From NCBI GenBank assembly GCA_037176885.1, contig JAWWNJ010000062.1, forward strand, positions 310,001-374,000: a stretch of 64,000 nt of DNA. The letters are read 5' to 3'. The notes below the pieces were generated by a model. That model ran no database searches and had not been told where the DNA came from. It saw only the letters and a list, made by a program, of their open reading frames with translations. Source of the stretch: Favolaschia claudopus. Lineage: Eukaryota; Basidiomycota; Agaricomycetes; Agaricales; Mycenaceae. This document shows, one piece after another, positions 48,140 to 60,336 of the stretch. Each line of letters opens with the position of its first letter. The stretch's first letter is position 1. The translations under genes were made by a program, and so were the position numbers.

Positions 48140-50089
48140 ATGCACTCTCTTATCCCACTCTCGCTTTTTCTCTCTGTCGTCCACGCCATTGAGCTCCCTT
48201 TCCACGTCCGCACCGGTTCTTCTGTTCCCTCAAGTCGCCTGGGACGTCGCGAAGTCCCTATTCTCAACAACGGAAACGCTGCCTATATCGCCAATGTCTC
48301 CCTCGCCGGCACTTCTGTATCTGTAATTCTTGACACCGGGAGGTTCATATTCGCGTTTTCAAGTCGAAAGTCTGGTGCTGAAGTGATGTATGTAGTTCTG
48401 ATCTCTGGGTAAAATTTCCCGGCACACCACCTACGACGACCGACACCGGGAAGAGTATGTCACTAAACTACGCCGTTGGGTCTGCGACAGGTATATTTGT
48501 TCCCGATGCCTCGTATGAGGAATATTCAACGTCGCGACAGGCAGCATCCGCACGGCCAAATTGGAATTCGACGGCTATACTGTCGAGAACCAGGCATTTT
48601 GTGAGTGTACCACAGTGAACTCTGGGCTCATCTGACACCCCATTTACAGTGCAAGTCTCCGACTCTAGCTCCTTCTCAACCGACTCGGCGTTCGATGGTA
48701 TGCCGGTCATCTATAACCGCGTTTGCGGCTTGCCTGATGTACCTCTTCACGATTAGGTCTTATCGGCCTAGGCCCAAATGACGGCTCTGCCATTCACGAC
48801 AAACTTGGCAGTTCTGGCAGCTCCATGCTCAATCGCATCTTCTCCCAGAACACATCCACCTCCAACTACATCTCCTTCCTCCTCGACCGCAAGAACGATC
48901 CCAGTCATGTTTGTGTTGTTCACTCCTCTGCGATGTATGTAACTCATGCCTTCCAGTCTTTCACCGGCACCTTCACCATCTCCCAACCGGCAAAAGGCTT
49001 CGAAAACATCACCAGCCAGCCCAAGCTCAATGTCGAAACCGTGCACAAGCTGCTCGAAGACCAGCAGCACTGGCAAGCCATGACCGACAAGGACAACTCT
49101 GTCATCGGACCTGACGGCACCGTCCTGAAGATCAAGACCATCGTGCCCAAGGCGCCCAAGGGCCAGCTCGTCGCCGTCTTCGACTCGGGCTTCACGTTCA
49201 GCCAGGTCCCGCGTGACATGTCCGACATGATCTACGGCCGCGTTCAAGGCGCCGTGTACGACGCCGACAACGAGTGGTGGACCGTCCCGTGCGGGCAGAT
49301 GATCAACCTGACGTTCAACTTTGGCGGCGTCGCGTTCCCCATCCACCCCCTCGACGTCGTGGACGACAACTTCAAGATCCTCGACAAGAACGGTAACCAC
49401 GTCTGCATCGGCGCATTCCAGCCTATCACCAGCGCGTTCAGCTTGTTCGGCAACTTTGATATGATCATGGGCATGACTTTCCGTGCGTTCTCCGATTGCA
49501 TTCACTAAGTATCTGATACTGACTGCAAACAGTCCGCAACGCATATACGCTGATGGACTTTGGCGACTGGGTCGACGGCAGCAGTAAAGACCGCAACGAC
49601 CCCTTCATCCAGCTGCTTCCCCTCACCGACCCCGCCACCGCAAAAGCCGCCTTCGTCACAGCGCGTCTCAACGGCCAAGACACTACCGGCTCCTCGCAAT
49701 TCGCCCTCCTCCCCGCCGACCAACAACAACACTCGCCCGTCTCCGCCGAAGAGAAGAAGAAGAAATACGAGGAGATGGTGCTCAGCCGGTGGCCCTACAT
49801 CGTCACGGGCGTCCTCGTTGGACTTGCGTTGCTCATTGGGTTTATCGTCTGGCGCTGCTGCTGCCGGAGGAAGCAAAAGTCGGCGAAGAAGAACAAAGGG
49901 TTTTTTGAGCAGAAGAGTCAGACGTATCTGCCGCTTCAGGTGCAGGGTGGGGCACCGCAAACGCCGCAGCAGCAGCCACAACACCAATCGCAGTATGGGT
50001 ATGATGGTGGTCAGCCGCATCAGCAGCAGTATGGGTATGGTGGTGGTCAGCCACATCAGCAGCAGGGGTATGGTGGATATGCTAGTTAG
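48140..50089 (+). CDS. Membrane-anchored pepsin-like aspartic protease, paralogue 2
   Basis: Starts MHSLIPLSLFLSVVHAIELP (signal peptide). VILDTGSSDLWV, formed across the intron at 48342-48389, carries the first catalytic Asp. VAVFDSGFTFSQVP carries the second, with Ser replacing the Thr of DTG. LIGLGPNDGSAIHDKL and FSQNTSTSNYISFLLD match the family. After VLSRWPYIVTGVLVGL, a transmembrane helix, comes WRCCCRRKQKS (possible palmitoylation site) and a Gln/Gly/Tyr tail with the repeat QYGYxGGQPHQQ. A 48-nt intron near 48909-48956 is in frame and stop-free. Its removal gives PSHSFTG, which aligns better with the paralogue. Confidence 0.83.
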
Positions 50090-50447
50090 GAGGGTGGATG
50101 GACGGTGGATGGACGGACGGACGGTTTGTTGATGCCTAGTGCAACGCGATTCAGAGCGACAGGGGAATGATATGATGTCGCGCAGCGGTGCTGTAGCGTC
50201 GTGGAAGAGTACGTAGCGTAAATGTATTGCATAATTCAAGGCGGGGGTTTATACCCAGGTCATTCGCTTGTGTGCGCGTGGTGCGATTCGTGTTAGGGCT
50301 ATGGGGTTTTTGAGTTGATGTTTGGTTCATGTTGTTTTATGATTCTGTGAAATCGTCCTGAATGGTTTCGCGGAATCTGTCCGACTCGATGCGAATCTAG
50401 AATTCTTTCTCTGGTAGCCTATAGTCCTTCCATCTATCTATCGTCTA
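50090..50447. other. Convergent 3' intergenic region
   Basis: 358 bases between aspartic protease 2 and the DUF3605 gene; nothing seen beyond AT-rich 3' flanks. Confidence 0.4.
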
Positions 50448-51473
50448 TTACTTGTGTCGAGCGAAAACGTGGACATGGGCCAGACCTGGAACGCTCTGCA
50501 ATCGCTAGAAACACCGCATTTGAGCGTTTGCTACCTGTTGTAGAATATATCTCTACTCACCGGTGGATTGACTGGCGATTATATGAAGACACTCGGTGAG
50601 ACGCAAGCAAAGATGAGGAGAATGAAATAAAACCTTACCAAACCAAGCCGTCTCCCATTCCTCCTCCTTCCACCGACCTCTAACAAAGTCATGGACAGGA
50701 AGCCCAGCTAACCGCACCAACTCATCCTCTTCCGCCGTCCCCTTCTCCGACTTGATCATCTGGTCCAGCGTAACGCCCCATTCAGCCAGTGCGGGAAGAC
50801 ACGCAGAAAGCTTCGACGGCGAAGGCGGCGGCGAATCGCTGCCCGTAAACCCCCACAAACCGTCCAGCTCCACACGCGCGCGAATCGAATCGGGTATCAA
50901 GCTGGCGTGAAATATCGGGATCCTAGTCCAGACTAAGGTGTGCTCGACCTCTGGCGGGACGGAGTACGGCCAGTCATTCTGGATGATGCTGAGATACTCC
51001 GCCGGCGTGGATTTGGAGAAGTACGCAGGCGCGTCGGCGGGCAGGGGGGGTAAGTCCTTCAAAATACCAACGGCAACAGAGGCCTTCTTAAAAACCCCAG
51101 GAGTGGAGATGCCTGAATCCTGAATCGCCGAACCCAGGAGAGATAGCGTGTCGGGTTTGCCCCACTGGAGCCGACAAGTCATGAGGTAGTTGGCTAGATC
51201 GCGAGCAGTTTGGAGTTTGAAGGAAACCGAGAGCTAGCACCAATTCATACCAGTCGACCCGTATTTTTCTTTGATTCCTGCGAGCCAGAGGTCGTATCGT
51301 TGCTGCAGCCTCCGATCGCGTTTGAGTAGGCCGAGATCGCCTGAATTGACGAAGGCTTTGAGCTCATTCCAGGTGAATTTGGCGGGGTAGTGGACGAGGA
51401 GCTCTTCTCGCGTCGGGGGGCCGGTACCGAGAGGTACGGTGGCGGCGGTCAGAGTTAAGGGCGTTTCGCCCAT
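50448..51473 (-). CDS. DUF3605 domain protein
   Basis: ATG at 51473 (MGETPLTLTAATVPLG). PTREELLVHYPAKFTWNEL, SGDLGLLKRDRRLQQRYD, then (after an intron) STANYLMTCRLQWGKPDTL, NDWPYSVPPEVEHTLVWTR and DGLWGFTGSDSPPPSPSK match the fungal DUF3605 family. Some members are described as N-acetylglucosamine-induced proteins; no reaction is known. The C-terminus needs an 11-nt exon (50571-50561) to join ETAWF to VNPP and RLQSVPGLAHVHVFARHK, which is the family's usual ending. Stop at 50448. It lies 99 bases downstream of the SAC3-like gene, same strand. Confidence 0.82.
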
Positions 51474-51572
51474 GATGGCGTGAATTGACACGAAGGTGAT
51501 CGGGTCGGGTGTGGGACCGTATGGACTTGTTAAATTCAGCTACAGTGGATCTAGAGTCTAGACGATACATGT

Positions 51573-52780
51573 TCAACGAGGTTTACAAACTATCCAACGT
51601 CCTTCCACACCCTCCTTCTTCCGAACATGCCCAAGCTCGCTTTCAGAATTTAGCCAATCATCCAAAGCCAGACTGTGTCCACCAGGGATGTTACTTGAAA
51701 GCCCCAAAGAGCGTTCGAGCCATGGCCGCGTATTCCATTGAGGATCGACCTGGCAAAACAGCTCCCGGTACGCAGCACGCATAACGATCCATGTCATCTC
51801 TCGCGTTTTGGAACGCAAAGAGTCGACGAGATGGTATAATGCTTTTCTAGACAACGGTCGTCCATGTCCGTCAGATTCAGGTCGCGCATCGTCACCCGGT
51901 AACGTAGTGATCTGCGTAAGCTTGTCAAGCTTAGCGTAGTTGCGGGAGCGAATGCAGCCAGCAAGGGATGTGATCCAGACACGAGCAGCGGAGTCGCCTG
52001 GGAAGAACGCATTGGGCATCGAAGCCAAGGAGGCATGAAATTCACGCTGGGATGGATGGGCTGCAACAAGGTAGTGCAATAAGCATACCAAAATTGTTTC
52101 AGCGCAGTTAGGATAGGGTTTGGTTGACGGGAGATGGAAATATGTCGTGAGCGCAGGAATGACGGAACCAATGTGGCGGGGTGAGTTGAAAAGAATGGCC
52201 AGGAATAAGGATGTTTCGTATACTATAACAAATTCAATTGAGAGTGACCGCGAACCAGCAGATACCGACCTTCCAAGGCGAATGAATCTACTCTCCGCGA
52301 TGCAATAATACCCTCTCTGAGCTTCCCTGGAATTCCGTCCATTCGATGAACGCAGATTGATTCTGTTGACTCACGAAACAGGATGAGAACGTTTTCCTGC
52401 GCGTCGATGCGTTGCCGGGTCTGCGTCTCAGACTCCGGAGTTCGTCGAGGGTGATTTTCCCAAAGGTAATCGAGCTGATAAGATTCACATTTGGATTCGC
52501 ACAAATTACACCGAACAAACCTTGCCCGCGATGTAGTCCCGATATTCATTCTGCACATCCAAACTCTTCAAGCTAAATACTGCGATATATTGCAGTGAAA
52601 TAGTCGTCGACCAGAGGCAACTCACTCATCCCCATCCTTCTGTAAACCGCTGCTCCGACTGACGGAGGCGATAAGCTCCATTTTCCGCCGCGGTGCAGGA
52701 GATTGCCTGTGAGGCGCTGGTCTGCCGCTCATGTTGTTCGTACGGCCGCCTCTAGAGTTGATGTTGAGAGTTGCGGACAT
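51573..52780 (-). CDS. SAC3/GANP-domain-like protein
   Basis: Starts MSATLNINSRGGRTNNMSG. Exons then give SLDVQNEYRDYIAGK, LDYLWENHPRRTPESETQT, LREGIIASRRVDSFALEVY, ETSLFLAILFNSPRHIGS and LVCLLHYLVAAHPSQREF. The last exon has WIVMRAAYRELFCQVDPQW and LERSLGLSSNIPGG, ending WIVCKPR at 51573. Helical content and these blocks resemble the SAC3/GANP/THP3 family, scaffolds in mRNA export and related complexes; I am moderately sure only. It is short (about 340 residues), like SAC3D1-type members, and lacks FG repeats. Introns are normal GT-AG. Confidence 0.6.
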
Positions 52781-53035
52781 GGTGGAGGTCAAGTTCTGAG
52801 TTTCATGGTCACGCGAGATGCAAATACGGGTAAATCAAACAACTGTTGACATCAACCACGTTGTTCCTGGCGTGCAAAGAGGACCCACACCTGTATACAC
52901 GCTTGACAACTACCCTTCCAAGGTGCGCGAAATTCAGAATAGTCCGCTCGAATTGCTGAATCACCTTGATAGTATTCGCGTTGCAGGATTTAACTCATTT
53001 GAGTGCCACTCAGTGCTTCGTGCCACCGTGAAACG

Positions 53036-53971
53036 ATGTCGAGTCCGATGTTCCAGAAGACTATGCACCCTCCAAACCCCTCTCCAGTCACTTCTCCCCC
53101 CAGCGGCCCGACACCGCAGTACAGAAAGACGACATTGGAACATGCCTCCTCTGTCAAGGAAATACTGTTCGCTGTGAAGGATGTCGTTCAAAGTGAGTTA
53201 GCATAACACAAGAATCCTTAACTTTGGGTCGCACTGAGTGGCACTAGTTCTCCAAAGATTGGCTGCCGACCATCAGATACTTCACAAACACATCGACTAT
53301 AATAACGTCGCAATCCGACGCGAACAGCTTCCAGGTGCTCGCTCGTGCGCGGGTGTAGTTTTGGACCTAGACTTTCCTGACTCGAGAGACGGCTCTTCTG
53401 CCTCGAAAAACCCAGTCACATTAATGGGCTCAGTATGTCTTTTTTCTTCCTGCTGTGGGTGTCTCGAACTTCAAACTCACCGAATTCGCAGTACGCTTTC
53501 TCCTCCATTCGAAAGCTTGGCAGGATCAAGAGCGGCACCCCCATCGCCGGGACTAGGCTCAGAATCGGCGACGACTTCGAATCCGTCTTGTACGTTCTCT
53601 GCTGGGCGTGTTACGGGTACGACCACAACGCCCGCCCCGATAAATTTCGGCCGGATTGGCTACGCAAATGGGCGGAGAGAGGCACGGCATTCAATGCTTA
53701 CTATGCCAAGACGGGATTTCTCGAAAGCGACGACGACGATGCTGGTATCAGAACGCATGTGAATCGCTACATGGGATGCGACAGGGATATTGTAGAGGAG
53801 GTTATCGAAAAACTTTGTGAAGCGGCAGAACGTGCCCGTACAGAGCCCGAGGGGGCGTACGATCGGATGCTGGAAATTATTCAAGGTGGGATTGAGAGAG
53901 TGCAGACGGAGCGGTGTGGAGGATCTGTATGCTGCTCGGGTGTTTCTAGCGCTCCAGATGGCGAGGTGTAG
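53036..53971 (+). CDS. FunK1-like fungal protein kinase fragment, probable pseudokinase
   Basis: Three exons (53036-53192, 53248-53432, 53492-53971) give 273 residues. Only the C-lobe half of a fungal-type kinase (FunK1) can be seen: ILHKHIDYNNVAIRREQ where HRDISxxNV is expected, VVLDLDFPDS for the metal-binding DxD/DFG area, GTRLRIGDDFESVLYVLCW, and the helical end FRPDWLRKWAERG. The catalytic Asp of HRD is replaced by His. The N-lobe with glycine-rich loop and Lys is missing. The upstream 250 bases do not supply it in any frame. It is therefore a truncated, probably catalytically dead copy, either a relic or a pseudokinase. Confidence 0.6.
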
Positions 53972-55013
53972 ATATATTTCGTATGACATTGAGAAAGTCT
54001 GCCAGAATTGTGATTTGAACCTCTCCAAACTCCATGGAAAACAACGAAAGAAAATCTAGACGACGGAGCTTGAGGGATGTGAATTCACAGAAGCGGGGAG
54101 ACATCGGCGGCCCAGTTGACGATTTTCTCATACCAATGCCGGCGTGTTCGCGAGTCGATAAGGCAAGCTCAACATAACCTTGCAAGCAGTGCAGTTGAAG
54201 AAACCCAGATATTCGACTGTGTTTCGACTATCCGAAAACAGAATGGGCGACTTTGGAGGACTCGAGATGAGTGGAAGAAGCAGAATTAGTCAGCCCACCG
54301 TTTGACGTTGTGGCGCCGAGATGCGGAAGCAAAGTTGAAGAAGAAGGGCGTGAGAACATTGTCAACATTACGTGCGCGTTGTTTGGCCAAGTTTACGCGT
54401 CGGAGTGACGCTTCTTTTCAGACGCTAGTGCAGTGCCCTGGCAGCACTTATGCCCATATTTGGACATGAGCTTATGCCTTTACTGGGTAATGCTTTCTCA
54501 CGCCTCATGTGCTGGCGCCGCGTCGCGCGCGACACTCTCCGGCTCGTTCTCTCTCTTCCACCTTCCAGAATCTCTTGCTGTCTCATCGGTGGACAACTTC
54601 TTAGGCCTGGGGCCATCTACAGCTTCTCTCGGATTGTCTGAAAACCTGCGGCGCCTCTACGAGTACAGCACAACGTCGACATCGTACTCCACCCACCAAC
54701 CACTTGAAGCTTGAAGCCTTTCGATGTCTCTGGTGCTTGAGAATGTTGAAGAACCTTTTTGCACAACTGGCTGAACCTCTTTGTTAGTGCTGGAGTTCTG
54801 ATCGTAGCTCATGTAAGTCCCACACCGTCTTCTTTCATTCCGTTCGTCGACTCACTTGGTTCACATTTGTTCGAAAGGTCTTCGTTATTGTTGTCGAGCC
54901 ACCTCCGTTTCGCGTCGCTGAGGTGGCCCGCAGATATTCATGAAGACCCTCGGGCGGCAACCGTACCCTCTTGGACTACAACATCCACCCACCACCTTAC
55001 CCGCGTTTGAGGC
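53972..55013. other. Intergenic region, no gene seen
   Basis: About 1 kb between the FunK1-like gene and the polyubiquitin relic. A CT-rich stretch at about 54830-55000 may be the remnant promoter of the ubiquitin gene. No coding region can be supported. Confidence 0.4.
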
Positions 55014-55750
<737 letters not shown>

Positions 55751-56294
55751 GTATGCATCGTAAGTTTCTTTTGATATTCTTCTACCGATAACGACCTCTG
55801 CCAATCAATGCAGAGAGTACGTTCTTTCGTTTACGTTGTGTCTCAGAAATTTGTGTAGTAACTAATCTTGCTAATATAATCTTCTTTGTTCGATTCAAAT
55901 GGATGAGAGCCAAGCGACAAGCTCACTCGCGTATTCCCTCGATTTGACAGTACATTCAGTCTAAGATATTTGTATTCACTCCATGCTACATTACGAATAC
56001 CAGGGAAAAAGACGGAATTGAAACATCGAGTGGGACTTGAACGAGGAACCTCTTCATGCGAGACAAAAAGAGCAAGCGAAGACCGCAACCAAGACCAGAA
56101 CCATTACCTATCTACAAAGCAATCCTTCTGCATTCAAGCATCTTTGCTTCCTGTACCCAGTTCTATTTGAAAAAAAATTAATCAAATAGCTGCCAGGACA
56201 TAACACCGGCGCCTCTTTTCAACCTTCATGTCCAAACCGTCCCCCTCCTCTCCCTCTTAATTTCTTCCACTCCACTATCCCTTTTTCATTTCGA
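55751..56294. other. Intergenic region, AT-rich
   Basis: Lower GC than its surroundings. A GTTCAAGTCCC-like B-box on the minus strand near 56030 was tested as a tRNA and rejected. No gene seen. Confidence 0.4.
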
Positions 56295-56879
56295 ATGGCT
56301 CGCTCGACCAACCCAGAGTACGCCGACGCCCTTATCCGTGAACCGTCCCCCGCGAGTTCAGTCGGCACCGTCTATGGCCCGGATCAGACAACTTGGTCCG
56401 ACGACGAGCTCAACCAGGCAGCCTTTGAGCGCAAGTGGGAGGATAGACTTGACTTGAAGCGCGCTACCCGCGAAGAGGAGCTGGCTGAAGCCGATCCCTT
56501 GTTTCCTCGGCCTTCTACGAAAGTGGAAGAAAACTGTGCGTCCGACTTGGCGGTAACAGCTGTAGGGAGTTCTGACCATATATCAACAGTACTTTTCGAT
56601 CGGATAATGCGCAATCTGCGAGCTAAGGTCGTAGAACTGGAGGAAAGCGAGCTTTTTGAGCAGACGATGCTGCGCGGCTCCCAAGCAGGATTGGAAGAAC
56701 AGACGATACCAACGGACGTCGACGCGCTCATGGCCAGCATGATGAGCGGTTCTGCACCAAGAGTGGGCTCGAGTGCCAACGCCACTGTTACCGATGGCCC
56801 ATGGAATCAGAGCAGAAACCTGTATGAAGGCGGTGCGACTCAAAAACGGACAAAGGGGAAAAGCAAGAGTCGCAAGTAG
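56295..56879 (+). CDS. Hypothetical protein, unknown function
   Basis: A single open exon of 194 codons, beginning MARSTNPEYADALIREPSP and ending KSKSRK. It is acidic in the middle (TREEELAEADPLFPRP) and basic at the end (TQKRTKGKSKSRK), with no transmembrane helix or known domain. An ATG in good context and 195 uninterrupted codons with normal fungal codon use favour a real gene. The predicted protein is mostly disordered. I do not recognise a family. Confidence 0.5.
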   Translation: MARSTNPEYADALIREPSPASSVGTVYGPDQTTWSDDELNQAAFERKWEDRLDLKRATREEELAEADPLFPRPSTKVEENCASDLAVTAVGSSDHISTVLFDRIMRNLRAKVVELEESELFEQTMLRGSQAGLEEQTIPTDVDALMASMMSGSAPRVGSSANATVTDGPWNQSRNLYEGGATQKRTKGKSKSRK

Positions 56880-57945
56880 AAATTTGTGTTCCCGGAATCA
56901 CTAATGTAGCATGCTAGTCTGAAATTGTATTCAGTAGGGCCCTCCGGGCATCCCTGGTACCGGGGACCTGGCAAGAATTGTGTGGTTAGAATTGAGTAGC
57001 AGTAGGAATCGTCGCGCTCGGCCTTTAAGTTGCTCGGAGTTGATTTCTTCATTCTCATGATCAGAATCAACGTCTCAAAGTTCGCCCGGCCAACGCGCGC
57101 TTGGCGCTTGGCCGGCTCGAATTGAGACCACATTGAGGACTCGGTGTTTGAAAGTCAGATTGAGTTCTGTTTCATACAGATACTACCCCGCCGCGGGTGG
57201 GCCAAAGCCTCACCGCGCTCTCTCCTCTCTTTCCCTCTCTCTCTCTCTCTGAGAGACATGACACAGTTGCACACCGCTATTTGAATTTGGCTGTAGAACA
57301 AAAATACTATTCCATTGCACTTCAGTTGTTCAGAGCTTATTATCAGCCCGCCAGTAGCCGGGTTACAAGGCTCCTCACGGTTGCAATTGTTCGCGAGGAG
57401 GTGACTTTCAAGCTCAGAGATTTCGTGCGACGTGCTGGTGAGTGATTGCCTTGAAAGGATTGTTGTTGCTTTTATGGGCTGACACTCGCAGAGAGCTTGC
57501 AGAAGTCCCAAGCTTGTGGCTGGATGTACACGAGTTGCAACGGCCCTAACCGCCTGGCGTCGAACGGTCGTCGTCGTTGTAGGGAGCAAGATGTTGGCAA
57601 GATGGGTGATGTGACAGAATTCATCAGATGAATAATATAATCCATGATTTAGGCCGCGAAAAATGTAGCGTTCATTCTGTTTGGAGACCTGAACCTAGAA
57701 CGGTACCAGGAATACTACAGCTCAATCGGATGTGTCATCCCCCGCCTCTGAAAAGTAGTCTGGCAGTGCCTCTTCTACGGTTCTCAGCACTTCAACTATG
57801 CTCCGCTTGGCCTTCAAAAAATGAGACGGAGTTCGGTTCGAAGTTAGCGAAGCTCACCGCCATTCGACAGTCGTGATGCATGTACGTCGCAGAGCCCCAT
57901 CTATCCAGATTAGCCTTGCTTGCGCTGCATTGGGGCTTATCCGAC
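56880..57945. other. Intergenic region with a (CT)n tract
   Basis: About 1 kb. A (CT)8 microsatellite lies at 57235-57250 in a longer pyrimidine-rich segment. Open frames on both strands show no homology. This is the downstream flank of the BTB/POZ gene. Confidence 0.4.
57235..57250. repeat. (CT)n microsatellite
   Basis: Eight uninterrupted CT dinucleotides ending in GAGAG, within a pyrimidine-rich stretch that runs from about 57217. Confidence 0.8.
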
Positions 57946-59349
57946 CTACCTGTCGTAGTCCCTCTGAACGATCTTCAGCCGCCCCAGCACATCAGCCAAT
58001 CCAAGCGCAAGCACCGCGTCGCTCCGTGTCTTCTCCTTCCAAAACTCAAGCCAACTCTGCGTACACCCGTGCTGGTGCCATGTTGCCCCGCAAGACGGCG
58101 CATGGTCGAAATGCGGTGGCGTTTTCCGCAGGTGCTCCCATGCCTTCGTCAAGCGGTAATAACCCGATAGAAGTCGCAGTTGCTGCGCCGGGTTGACCAC
58201 CAACCGACCCTCTTCATCGACATCGCCCTCGTCAGGCGGTGCGGGATGCGCGGGGCCGGCGCCAGCATTCGTATTCGGCCCTGCCACCGGGGGCGCAGCC
58301 GTACGTCTGAAGGGATCGACTTTTGCGCGCTTGATGACGACGGCTTTCTGCATTACTTCGAGGTAGGCTGCCCCACGGAGGGTGCGCAGGTCCAGCTCGT
58401 CCGCGAGGGTCATGGCGAGGTAGGCGTATTGCAGCGAGGAGCTCATGAGCTGGCGGAGAAGAAAAATCATGGTCGAGAGCAGCTTCTCGTGGTTGCACAT
58501 CTGTGCGAGGCGGATGAGTTGTGTGAGCTGCGCGGTGCTTTCGATGGTTGCTGAGCCATGTACGGGCGTGTTGTTGGGGGAAAATGTGTATGAGTTGGGA
58601 GGCGGTATTGCTGTGAGGATGGGAGAGGGTTTGCGGTTGACGTATTCTTGGATAGCATCGAGCGACCAGGTTTCTAGCGTCTTGAAGGAATATTTGTTTG
58701 CTATGCGGGCAATGTCCATGAGCTGAGTGAGGTCGGCGTCCGACGAGTGGATTATTCGAAGCTCTGGAGGCCTGGTAAACGGAGTCAAAGAGACACCAGC
58801 ATGCTTGAGACACGGCTCACAAGGCGTATAACGCCCACAAGAAATGACGAAATTCAGCAACTGTGTCTCCAGTCAGAAGAATCGGGTTATTATCCGACCG
58901 CCCTTCAATCTCATTCTCCCCTTGTGGCAACGAGACCATGGTATGGAACGACGAGCTGTCTTCACCAGGATAAGCAGGGTGTTCGACATCTTCCTCACTG
59001 GCAAGCTCGTACCTTTAGACAATATCGTTCTATGGACCTGGTACGAAATAGAGAGCCTGTGTGAAATAGCCTCACAACTCATTCAAAGTCGACGCACATT
59101 GAACAACGTATTCTCCACAGCAATAATACAGCTCCCGTCTTCGAAATAATACGTATCGTCGTGCACATATCGTGGGCAGCCACTGAATGTTGGTGTCGGG
59201 GAACCGTCAATCATAACCTGGAATTTCTCGGGAGATCCTATGTGGCTGTCTGAGCGCTTTCGCTTGAGTATCGAGTCTGTTGAAATTTCTCCAGAACTAT
59301 GGTTGAATGGGCCCATCGGCGCAGGAGGCATGAAGGGGAGCGACGACAT
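57946..59349 (-). CDS. BTB/POZ domain protein
   Basis: Starts MSSLPFMPPAPMGPFNHS. A BTB/POZ fold is seen over several exons: YYFEDGSCIIAVENTLFN joined to VHRTILSK, then DSSSFHTMVSLPQGE, DNNPILLTGDTVAEFRHFL with WALYAL, and PPELRIIHSSDADLTQLMDIARIANKY. The spliced pieces VHR, DSSxF and LWALY are the usual agaricomycete BTB landmarks. A helical region (LIRLAQMCNHEKLLST) and a long C-terminal half, with TWHQHGCTQSWLEFWKEK, follow. BTB proteins pair as dimers and often serve as ubiquitin-ligase adaptors, but no partner domain is present here. Stop at 57946. Confidence 0.8.
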
Positions 59350-59657
59350 GAATGTTGTGAGCGTCGTAGACAACGCCGAGGCGAGTCCGACGTCACGCGT
59401 GACATTGTCGGCACGCCGCGGCCATTCACTCTTGAAGAATTTCTTTGGGAACCGGCCGTGGAACCAGCTCAGTATGCAATCGACGCTTGCTTGCCAGTCT
59501 TTCCAGTTTCTTACGATCGAAGCCGTTGCGATATACCGCACACAAAGTCCATTCAAACCGCAGTACTACTTAGTTTTAACAAAGTCCAAAGGCCTGACAT
59601 CTCGAAGCCTGCAGATCGAGAGGCAGTCAACGAGGTAGCGTTCACCCTTTCTAATCT
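59350..59657. other. Intergenic region upstream of the BTB gene
   Basis: 308 bases between the BTB start and the 3' end of the secreted cysteine-rich gene, both on the minus strand. No gene seen. It contains ACGCGT near 59394. Confidence 0.4.
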
Positions 59658-60195
59658 TTAGGCCGCGCATTGGAGGCAGAGAACCTAGTAGGTAACAAAG
59701 ACGAACGAATGAGCATGGAACGAGAAACCAAATACAGAACCAGTGCTTACCGCGCCAGTGAAACCGCAAGTCTCCCAGGGCCCAACGCCTCCTCCCCACT
59801 GGGTGCACCCGGTACCCTCGGCTTGGGTGGGGGAAGTGTAGCACCCACCGTTAGCGGGGTCGGTCGAGCAGGGCAAGCAGGTGGTGCAGGTGATCTACGG
59901 TAGCCAGTCAACATGAAGAACTGAATGAAAAAAGCAAGAAGGAAGGTAATACGCACAGCACCCTCGAAACCACACTTCTCGTTAGCATTGCTGGGTGAAC
60001 CGAATGGACGCGTGAGTCTCCGAAAACCAAGGCATCGGGGAATTCTACTCACACTCCACCATCCCAAACGCTGCAACCATGGTTCGTCGCGTTGGAGGGA
60101 CCTCCAGACCAGCAGCTCCCCGGAGTGCATTGGGTAGTCTGGGCATTAACACCCATGAAGAAGGCGAGCGAAGCAAGGGCAACAGTGAAACGCAT
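59658..60195 (-). CDS. Small secreted cysteine-rich protein with two repeats
   Basis: ATG at 60195 with signal peptide MRFTVALASLAFFMGVNA. Four short exons give about 116 residues with 12 cysteines in the mature part. The motif GCxxWxGGVxxxxxCGFxGA followed by CxxC occurs twice: first as HGCSVWDGGVNANEKCGF and EGAITCTTC, then as TGCTQWGGGVGPWETCGF and TGAVLCLQC. The gene ends VLCLQCAA. It may be a secreted effector-like or cell-wall protein; I do not recognise a named family. TATAAATA lies 142 bases upstream (60344-60337, minus strand). Confidence 0.75.
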
Positions 60196-60336
60196 TATCT
60201 GAATTCCGAGTGTGAGCCATGCGGGATAGCAGAAAGCCGTAGTCCTCACGTTCGTAGAGTGTAAAGAGAGTAAGAGGGAAGTAGGCTGAGGTGAAGGGGA
60301 AATGGTGGTGAAGTCATGTTGCAGAGAGGATCTCTC

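Noticed and set aside
56000..56070. Possible minus-strand tRNA (B-box-like GTTCAAGTCCC and a CAT triplet)
   Set aside because: The T-stem does not pair, no D-arm is present and base 33 of the anticodon loop is not U. The likeness is limited to the B-box.
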